Below, piece by piece: positions 9,301 to 15,870 of a DNA stretch of 25,036 nucleotides. Origin of the DNA: Schoenoplectus triqueter (lineage: Eukaryota; Streptophyta; Magnoliopsida; Poales; Cyperaceae); the NCBI GenBank assembly GCA_964058805.1, contig CAXKVV010001376.1, positions 1 to 25,036 on the forward strand. Reading direction: 5' to 3'. Made by a program: the position numbers and the translations under genes. The notes under the pieces were generated by a model. It had not been told where the DNA came from and did no database searches. It was given only the letters and a program-made list of their open reading frames with translations. Every line of letters starts with the position of its first letter. The first letter of the stretch is position 1.

Positions 9301-10748
9301 CATGGGAGTTGACAAAATTACCAATTGGAAAACGCACTGTAGGGTGTAGATGGATTTATAAAATAAAATTTAATAGTGATGGAACTATTGAGCGTTATAA
9401 AGCGAGGTTGGTAGCTAAAGGATTTACGCAAACTTATGGTTTAGATTACAAAGAAACTTTTGCACCTGTAGCAAAAATGAATACGATCCGTACTCTTTTA
9501 TCTGTTGCCGTAAACTGTGACTGGCCCCTTTTTCAAATGGACGTTAAAAATGCCTTTTTACAAGGAGAACTTGAAGAGGAAGTGTACATGGATCTTCCTC
9601 AAGGATTAACTATGTTTGATAAAAAAGATGTAGTTTGCAGATTGAAGAAAGCTATTTATGGACTCAAACAATCCCCAAGGGCCTGGTATGGAAAATTAAG
9701 CACGTTTTTAATAAAAATTGGTTTTAAAAGAAGCGAATCAGACGCTTCTATGTTCACGCAAAAAACTAGTAATGGAATCGTTGTAATTTTAATATATGTT
9801 GACGACCTTGTCATAACTGGTGATAACTTGAACGGAATTGAAAGTTTGAAATTACAACTTAAAAGAGAGTTTGATATTAAGGATCTTGGAAATCTGAAAT
9901 ATTTTCTTGGAATCGAAATTGCTCGATCCAGTAAAGGTTTGTTTCTTTCTCAACGAAAATATGTTTTAGACTTGCTGAATGAGTCTGGTAAATTAGGAGC
10001 CAAACCGGCAACTATTCCAATGAACCAAACTGATAAAATTGTATTAGATGATGAGCCACTACCAGATATTAAACAGTTCCAACGCCTAGTGGGAAAATTA
10101 ATTTACCTCCCCATTACCAGACCAGATATAACCTTCACTGTTAGTTACATAAGCCAATTTATGCAAAGGCCCATGCAAGGACACATGAGATTAGTTGATC
10201 AAGTACTTAGATACTTAAAGTCTGCTCCAGGAAGAGGAATTCTCATGAAAAATAATGGACACACTGACATAGTTGGATATGCTGATGCGGACTGGGCTGG
10301 CAGTCCCCATGATAGGAAATCCACATCTGGTTTTTGCATGTTTGTAGGTGGCAATTTAGTTACATGGAAAAGCAAGAAACAATCAGTTGTGGCGCGATCA
10401 AGTGCAGAAGCTGAGTATAGAGCGATGGCACAAGCAACTAGCGAAATTGTTTGGTTGCGCACTATGCTTCGAGACCTAGATCACAACTCTGCATCCCCAA
10501 CAAAATTATTTTGTGACAATCAAGCAGCAATTTATATTGCTTCTAATCCAGTATTTCACGAGCGAACAAAGCACATAGAAGTTGCATGTCACTACGTACG
10601 AGAAAATGTGCTGAATAAAACTATTGAAACTCCATACGTAAACTCTAGGAGGCAACTAGCAGACACATTCACAAAAGCCTTGCCAGCCAAAGCATTCATT
10701 GAGAGTATGCACAAGTTGACCTCAGATTCTCTGTATGGTACAACTTGA
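6381..10748 (+). CDS. Copia gag-pol polyprotein, 1455 aa, intact
   Basis: Single ORF with the copia domain order. Gag: residues about 8-240, beginning LLNGKNYMPWARAIEVALGG. Zinc knuckle CX2CX4HX4C at 250-263. Protease active site DSGATDHM, Asp401. GAG-pre-integrase HHCC region 524-555 (HLWHNRLGH, CDPCH). Integrase D,D35E triad Asp582, Asp645 and Glu681 (DIWG, RTDNGTEY, GVAERKNR). Reverse transcriptase from about 967, with Asp1054 (FQMDVKNAFLQG) and YVDD at 1139-1142. RNase H with ADADWAG (about 1301-1307), SSAEAEYRA (Glu1343) and CDNQAA (Asp1379). No stop, frameshift or missing catalytic residue was seen. The protein would package, copy and integrate the element's own RNA. The stop overlaps the polypurine tract. 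Gag and pol share one frame, so their ratio must be set some other way than by frameshifting. Confidence 0.96.
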   Translation: MSEMTHKNSNNQSLTNVLLNGKNYMPWARAIEVALGGKDKLGHINGEIIQPEIVTVNNKTDDSQFREWRTSDLGLMSSIFNSMEPAVYEIFAYAKTSKELWDSVKLMYGNTNNSSRIFEIHQNLSGLKQGTQSFTEYFGKVTKLWEELKQYRPPAETIEEYVQREEQDKVLKMLANLSPDFEEVRRGILTKSKFPSLGTICSLIQMDEDRRRVMPIETKVNSYSENSAHYSAFNNKGNKGKERKPPKPHCDYCHRDGHTQDRCWVLHPHLRPQKGKGAPAANTTIHLSQEGNPNADPTYLMQQQLNQLSQQMQRLLTSHQHAPTSAPSHFSAAPVTQPPSAATAFGHPFGSISANRNATGATYGTSAPSQQSYQLHEKSVGYSTEPGYALNSHFNSDIVVDSGATDHMFNSTRLIYQTSNNLPYPYITVANGKNVPITGLGRTKIFQKDTNAIIVPELKTNLLSISKCTNEWDCNVLFTSQKVVFQDKNSGKKIGEGKQINGLYVLKPETVFCLTTNFNKEFPHLWHNRLGHPSNKVMQYLNIPPYHDFNNCDPCHFAKNHRLPFPEHFNKSSNIFDLVHSDIWGNAPIISKDGFKYFISFIDDKSRATWIYLLKTKNETFKVFQDFCNLVRNQFGVTIKTLRTDNGTEYTNHEFQTYLRNLGIIHQTTCVGTPQQNGVAERKNRHFLEMTRALLFSSNIPKTFWADAILTSCYLINRLPSRVLNFKSPFEILYNRKFNISHLKVFGCICYVHSQNGSKLDPRARKCVFLGYSSTKKGYKCFDPNSRRTYFSRDVVFNEHQMYYAFNQGEPIEYELFAPPIPITNNEQESNQQPNESRILETAAQSNELQAAPSPIHEADGPRSPIEIQADDLDGPLAQIQPDAPLAQDQPATALRRSSRVIKPSTRLDQFVTYSTCHDIQDVIRYDKISKNFYSFLVNISNCSEPKNFEEASKNNVWVTAMNEELEALKKNNTWELTKLPIGKRTVGCRWIYKIKFNSDGTIERYKARLVAKGFTQTYGLDYKETFAPVAKMNTIRTLLSVAVNCDWPLFQMDVKNAFLQGELEEEVYMDLPQGLTMFDKKDVVCRLKKAIYGLKQSPRAWYGKLSTFLIKIGFKRSESDASMFTQKTSNGIVVILIYVDDLVITGDNLNGIESLKLQLKREFDIKDLGNLKYFLGIEIARSSKGLFLSQRKYVLDLLNESGKLGAKPATIPMNQTDKIVLDDEPLPDIKQFQRLVGKLIYLPITRPDITFTVSYISQFMQRPMQGHMRLVDQVLRYLKSAPGRGILMKNNGHTDIVGYADADWAGSPHDRKSTSGFCMFVGGNLVTWKSKKQSVVARSSAEAEYRAMAQATSEIVWLRTMLRDLDHNSASPTKLFCDNQAAIYIASNPVFHERTKHIEVACHYVRENVLNKTIETPYVNSRRQLADTFTKALPAKAFIESMHKLTSDSLYGTT

Positions 10749-10755
10749 GGGGGAG
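10747..10755 (+). other. Polypurine tract
   Basis: GAGGGGGAG directly before the 3' LTR; it overlaps the last two bases of the polyprotein stop codon. It primes plus-strand DNA synthesis and fixes the LTR start at 10756. Confidence 0.88.
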
Positions 10756-11098
10756 TATTGAATTATTGTATGACAAGTGTATCTCTGGTATGATGGCGCA
10801 TGGCATAATAGGAAAGCTCCAACGTTCACAATTCTGAGCAATAATTGTATCCTTGTAATTATTAGAATCCACTAATTAGGACCATTTTATATTTTACCTT
10901 TCTTAGCCTACAGATGAGTGGTTGTAAATAGACGTTGTAGTTTCTTTATTTAGGTAATTACATCTGTACTAGATTAGTATATATATACCATAGGATTTAT
11001 TGTATAGGTATGACAACAGAGAGAAAATCATGAAATCTCTCTATATGTACAACAATCTCTGCTAATAATAATCAATTTTCTATTCCGATTTTACTATA
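10756..11098 (+). repeat. 3' LTR of intact copia
   Basis: 343 bp, the same sequence as 5868-6210 by reading. It is followed at once by the ATTCT duplication. Confidence 0.93.
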
Positions 11099-11103
11099 AT
11101 TCT
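11099..11103. repeat. 5-bp target site duplication, right copy
   Basis: ATTCT, matching 5863-5867. Confidence 0.85.
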
Positions 11104-11827
11104 CTATTCATCTATCTGATTACGTCGCAACATTACTATCTAACCTATTCGAGAGATTGATCAGTGGAAGTTCTAGTGTTTACCAAGTGTTAGAATATTC
11201 AGTTAGTGAGAAAAAGAGAATATCAAAACACTTTTCGCAGTTGCAAAGCTCATTTGAAAAATAGTTCAATCAAATGGCTAATATTGATTCCAAAAAAAAA
11301 AAGAAATCTGAACTGTTATATAATCAAGAATCTAAATATTAATTTTTTTGTGTTATTACTGATCTTGGCCCCATTCAAAAATCATTGACTCCGCTTGGAT
11401 CTCGGCCCCCATGTGGAAGAAAAACATAAAGTTGATTTTATTTTAAGTAAAATTGGAATTATGTCGTATATATAAAAAAAACACAACCTCCTTTTAATAG
11501 AAATTAAAATTACAAGGAACAATATGTTTTGGAATTAATAGGTCATTGCTAAAATTATTGATGTATCATGCGAAAAAATTATTTTTTTGCAAATTCTGAA
11601 ATGAATATGCTTCTATTCGTGAACAACTGCTAAATTGTTAAGTCACGCAAACGTAGTCTCGAAGTGCTATATTATTCATCCTCATGACCTATTTTAAACC
11701 AAGCTATATTTATTTCAATTCCAAAAATTCTAAAATCGATCCTTAAATTATTGGTGCATTTTGCATCCAATTCTTAACATAAAAGGTCGTTACCTCATCC
11801 GGACCATCATCGATCACAACTCAGATA
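11104..11827. other. Intergenic, 5' flank of second F-box gene
   Basis: AT-rich spacer that holds the promoter and 5' UTR of the F-box gene starting at 11828. No other feature was recognised. Confidence 0.5.
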
Positions 11828-12937
11828 ATGGCGGAGCAACATGAATTGATCATCCACAAAAGTGATTGGTCCGATCTTCCTTCAGACATTGTTCGTCTCA
11901 TTGCCAAGAAGCTCCTCCATCTTCTTGACTTCATCCATGTTCATCTTACCTGTAAGAGTTGGCACTCTGTGACTCCTCTTTCTGACTTCCCCTTGCACTT
12001 TCCTTGGCTTCTCCAGTTCCATCAAACATCTAATGATCTTATCTCTATACCAACGACACGACTCTGTTTGCACTCCATATTCTCTGGCGAAACTCTTACA
12101 ATACCTATCAAGGAATCCAGATGGTTCAGAGGATCCTCCAACAACTACCTACCTTTCGTCAACGATCAGATCGGTACTATATCTCTCTTAAACCCCCTCA
12201 CTAATGATGAGTACGTTGTCCCTCTTGTTCCTGACCGATGTAAATCATTCTCAACCTTGATGGTTGAGACAGAACCAGGCCCTATTCGTGATCGTAGAAT
12301 GATAATCACTGATCAAGGTGAAATTGGACGTGCCGATCGATGGGCCATCTATGACCCACAACATAGGAGGTGGAGCCAACATGAAGGGTTAGGCATAGAG
12401 ACTTGTTATTGTCAAGGAAAGTTCTTTGATACACTATTTGAAGGCTCCAAGACATTAGTAATTGATGCTTCCTCAGGAAATTTGTTATACGAGATACTAC
12501 CACAGGGGGATGAGACTACCAATGGACGACCGCCTGAAGAAATGCCATACTATCTTGTATTGTTTAAATCTTACGTTGTTGACTCAGGTGGAGAAACTTT
12601 AAGAGTGTTTTGGTATATAGTACCCGAAAGCAATTCTCACAAGTCTGAGTTCCAAATCTGTCGGCTTAGTTTTGAAGGAATAGACGGACAACCATGTTGG
12701 GTCAAGATCAATGACATTGGTAATCAAATTCTTTTCCTGGAGGTGATAGGTTGTACAGTAGCAGCTAATGGTTACTTAGTGACAGCTGCACCTTCTATTG
12801 GATTAAGAGGAGGTCGTATTTACTTTATCGATCCTTCTACTGGAAAACCCTACGTGTATAATATTGCGTCAGGTACGGCGGAGAAGGTACCTTGTCCTTT
12901 TGACAAATGCACTTGGTTTGTTCCGGGACTAATCTAG
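11828..12937 (+). CDS. F-box protein with DUF295 domain, single exon
   Basis: 369 aa, intronless; the ATG sits in a good plant context (AGATAATGGCGG). The F-box is at about 14-55 (WSDLPSDIVRLIAKKLLHLL, then HVHLTCKSWHSV), followed by FPWLL, which often ends the F-box region in this family. DUF295 follows to the C-terminus: SLLNPLTNDEYVVPL, WAIYDPQHRRWS, VVDSGGETLRVFWY, IGNQILFLE, GLRGGRIYFID, then a terminal YVYNIASGTAEKVPCPFD strand. Full family length, unlike the relative at 1821-2780, to which it is clearly but distantly related. The predicted role is SCF ubiquitin-ligase adaptor with unknown target. An AATAAA at 13074-13079 is a possible polyadenylation signal. Confidence 0.9.
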   Translation: MAEQHELIIHKSDWSDLPSDIVRLIAKKLLHLLDFIHVHLTCKSWHSVTPLSDFPLHFPWLLQFHQTSNDLISIPTTRLCLHSIFSGETLTIPIKESRWFRGSSNNYLPFVNDQIGTISLLNPLTNDEYVVPLVPDRCKSFSTLMVETEPGPIRDRRMIITDQGEIGRADRWAIYDPQHRRWSQHEGLGIETCYCQGKFFDTLFEGSKTLVIDASSGNLLYEILPQGDETTNGRPPEEMPYYLVLFKSYVVDSGGETLRVFWYIVPESNSHKSEFQICRLSFEGIDGQPCWVKINDIGNQILFLEVIGCTVAANGYLVTAAPSIGLRGGRIYFIDPSTGKPYVYNIASGTAEKVPCPFDKCTWFVPGLI

Positions 12938-13139
12938 TTAGCTATTTCTTAATGTTTCCTTGTCATAAAAATGGAATTGAAAGCAAAATTATTATTGCAC
13001 CATTTGGTTTATCTTGTGTTTATTGAGATTTTTTTGCTATTGATCAGTTTTAGTCTACAAGCTGTCTGCTCTAAATAAAATTAGAATCTCTTATTGGTTG
13101 ATCTAATTGCTCAACAAAATAATAAAAAAGTATTCAATC

Positions 13140-13470
13140 CAGACGTGTCAATTATTGTCCCGACCCAACGGGTTTGCCCGATCCGACCCGTCCTAATATG
13201 ATCTGAAAATAAATGAATCGAGTATGGGTCTAAATTTTTTTATCCGACCCGATTAATTATGTTTTTTGAAGTAATTTTATGATTTAGTACTAAGTAAAGC
13301 TTAAATATATATTAATTATATACTAATTATAATTAATTATAAATTAATTAATATTTAATATTTAAAATAATATGAAAATATTTAATTATTTTACACGGGT
13401 CGGGTCGGATATGGGTAAAAATTTTTTGACCCGAATATAATCGGGTCGGGTTCAGATCGGGTCAAGAAAA
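13140..13470. repeat. Decayed hAT-like non-autonomous repeat
   Basis: Starts CAGACGTGTCAATTATTG, resembling the CAGGGGTGTCAA ends common in plant hAT-type MITEs. Its two GC-rich shoulders are built from CCGACCC/GGGTCGG words in inverted orientation (13150-13260 and 13390-13465) around an AT-rich core. I could not find a matching right terminus or an 8-bp duplication, so the right border is approximate. Confidence 0.5.
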
Positions 13471-13957
13471 TAGATTTTGAATAAGAAATACCATATATAA
13501 TAGAGGTCTTATATATACAATGTTATAAGAGGAAGTAGCACAACAAAAAGACTAGCCCAGTTGAGTTGAGATATAATCGATCGTTTCTTTACGACTTGCA
13601 ATTTTCTACGTAACCGTTTTAATTTAGTTTAATTGAAATCGGTGACCCCTCGATGGAACTTTTTTCAAGACAAAAAGAAACAAAATGAATACACTGGGCC
13701 TTTCATTTCGCAATTAGTTTTTGGGCAGTAGAAAAAAAATATTGCATCGAATAACCAGCACCAATCTCCAGAAGGATGAAATTTATATCATGCAACCTTT
13801 ATTCCTTCGTGAGGAAAAAGAACAATTTTATTTAAGTTGCACAGAGCAAAAATGAAGCACCGCAAAACAATACTTGGCTAATTAAATTGAACTATATATA
13901 ACTTAGACTTTTAGAACTCACAACTTAGGCTACTAAACTTAAATTGACATAATTAAT
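13471..13957. other. Intergenic, 3' flank of LOB-domain gene
   Basis: AT-rich spacer. The part next to 13958 should be the LOB gene's 3' UTR. Nothing else was recognised. Confidence 0.4.
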
Positions 13958-15220
13958 TCAGGATAAATTGAAGGGGTCGTTGGGCTCAAACAGCAACACT
14001 ACGTTCTCTGATGTATCTAGCTGTTGCGGCAGCGGGGTCGGTGGCGGCGGCTGCTGCTCGGGTGGGTTATGAGCTTCATGCATGGATATCTGGGCTGAGG
14101 TTATCGCCAACTCACACCGTGTGGCGGCTATTTCCTGTTGCATGCGGAGCACAACTCCGGTGCCCCCGTAGACCGGGTCTTTAACTCGCCAGTATGCCTC
14201 AGTTGAAAGTGAGTCTGCGGCATGGGCCCGCTCATGGACCGGGAGAATCTGCACATGAGGTTGTTCGTATCATACACATGGAGAAAGAGAAATAAATCGT
14301 CAAGATTTCATGAAACTTTCAAGTTCATTGTTTTTATACAAAGCAACACTGCACTCAATGCTATGAGTAATTTTTTGGTTATTAATTACTCAATTGTGGG
14401 TAACACTAATTAATGAATTAATAAATAAGTTGTATATATGGATTGCATGCCGAACAAAAAAAAATGTTTTATTATTGAATAATGTAATATACTTTGATGC
14501 ATGATGCATGGAAGGTATTAATACATATGTTGATAGAACTATCAAACGGCTTTTTCTTTTTTATGAAAAGAGTATGTTTCAATTGTGCGTAAATATCCGC
14601 AAGGACAACTTGAATTCTTCAATATTTCTTCATAATTGTTGCAACATAAATAAAATATTAATTTTATAATGTATTATAAATAAAATAACAATTTCTCCCA
14701 AGATTATTAATCGCACCGGACCAACATCCTACATGGATTTTACGTTTTTTTAAAAAAAAAAAATTTGTCCGGCCAAATTTTACCACGGAATTGGAATAGA
14801 CCCTTTGCTTGCTCCTAAAATCACATCTCATTATACTATAAGAAAACAAATGTTTTTTTGAATACATCATAGGTACTAATACTAATTAATTATTATTTTT
14901 TTCTATTCTACAACAGCATCTAAATTCATTGCGTTTGTGACGTTTGTTTCTTTTCGCTATATATAATTAAATTACGCTCCTCTTATTTATATTTATATTT
15001 AATTACTAACTATATATCCAAGAGAAGTGAAATAATTTACCTTTAACATCCTAGCTACATTCCCAGCTCCAAAGATTTTGTGAACACATTCAAATCTCTC
15101 AGTATGTGTTGCTGGAAAATACGGAGCCAAAACGCAATCTTCAGCGCATCTTCTCCTCAGGTGTTTACAAGCAGCGCATCTCTTGCTGTAACTGCCTTCA
15201 ACTGAGTTTGAGCTTGACAT
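13958..15220 (-). CDS. LOB-domain (LBD/AS2-like) transcription factor, two exons
   Basis: Exon 1 is 15041-15220 (60 codons, donor AAG|GTAAAT) and exon 2 is 13958-14248 (acceptor GTGCAG|ATT). The 792-bp intron is phase 0 and the product is 156 aa. The zinc-binding C block [15 protein letters not shown] is at residues 15-29 (CX2CX6CX3C). The GAS block starts [12 protein letters not shown] (43-54) and continues across the splice to [13 protein letters not shown] and DPVYG (84-88). A weak leucine-zipper-like stretch follows ([18 protein letters not shown]), pointing to class I LBD proteins. These are plant-specific nuclear DNA-binding regulators of organ boundaries and development. The residue after DPVYG is Gly where many class I members have Cys. 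The C-terminus is short, with a proline/glutamine run. The intron position inside the GAS block is the usual one for the family. Confidence 0.88.
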
Positions 15221-15388
15221 GATTTAGTAATATATATATCCTGTTTTATGTCAGCAGATTTTGGAGAGATTTGATGGAGATTTTGGGGATCGGAGAGAAA
15301 ATCTTTCAATGGATACGCATGAGCCTGTGCAGATTCGTTTATATGTTGTTTAGAGGAGAAGGGTTGTTGTTATACAAGGAAATAGATT

Positions 15389-15405
15389 AACGGCTAATAG
15401 CCGTT
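15389..15405. promoter_or_regulatory. Palindromic AACGG motif upstream of LOB gene
   Basis: AACGGCTAATAGCCGTT, two 7-bp inverted arms around AAT, about 170 bp upstream of the LOB ATG. Each strand reads AACGGCTA, fitting the core of the M-phase-specific activator (MSA) element bound by three-repeat MYB proteins. The regulatory role is inferred from motif match only. Confidence 0.35.
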
Positions 15406-15870
15406 TACAATTCGTATTGGTTTCCTGATTTGATTTTCTCAATTTGGTTCAATTCTTGATTTAGCGTACGAGACAGATTTGGCATTTCTAATTTCATTCT
15501 TGACTCCGTTAATCCGAAATGGAGATATCCATTTCCCATAGTCTTTCCTCCAAAAATAGTATAAAAAAGAACTACAATTAAATCCAGTTCATATTCTTGC
15601 TCTGTATTAATTTATAGTCCCTCTTGTGCCAAAATATGTAAATTAATTACATTCCAGTACTTTCAATTGTTATTATTTGGTTTCATCAGCCATATTTCTG
15701 AAGTCTTAGCTGATATGAAAAGAAGATTTAGTAAAAGAAATTCACTAAGCAAAACTTGTAATAATAAGCAAGTTAACATAAAACTCGATAGTACTCAGGA
15801 CACATTAATTTCACATTAGCTCTATAAGCCTATGGCTTGAAATCACATGCAACACCTAATTATTTTCCCC
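15406..15870. other. Intergenic between LOB promoter and O-fucosyltransferase-family 3' end
   Basis: AT-rich. Contains a 40-bp stretch (about 15434-15472, TTTCTCAATTTGGTTCA onward) loosely repeated at 19617-19655. No gene was recognised. Confidence 0.4.

Larger units (their letters stand above)
5868..11098 (+). mobile_element. Complete Ty1/copia LTR retrotransposon, structurally intact
   Basis: 5231 bp: 343-bp LTR, initiator-Met primer-binding site, 158-nt leader, one uninterrupted gag-pol ORF, polypurine tract, 343-bp LTR. Flanking 5-bp duplication ATTCT at 5863-5867 and 11099-11103. The two LTRs have the same length and I found no difference on base-by-base reading, so insertion was recent. 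All catalytic motifs are present, so it may be autonomous. The termini are non-canonical: the LTR starts TATTG and ends ACTATA, i.e. TA...TA instead of TG...CA. The borders are fixed independently by the target duplication, the primer-binding site at the inner 5' side and the polypurine tract at the inner 3' side. Confidence 0.95.

Noticed and set aside
12306..12503. Minus-strand frame inside the second F-box gene
   Set aside because: Antisense shadow of a convincing plus-strand gene.
13140..13470. A complete hAT element with target duplication
   Set aside because: No matching right terminus or 8-bp duplication could be found; listed only as a decayed repeat.
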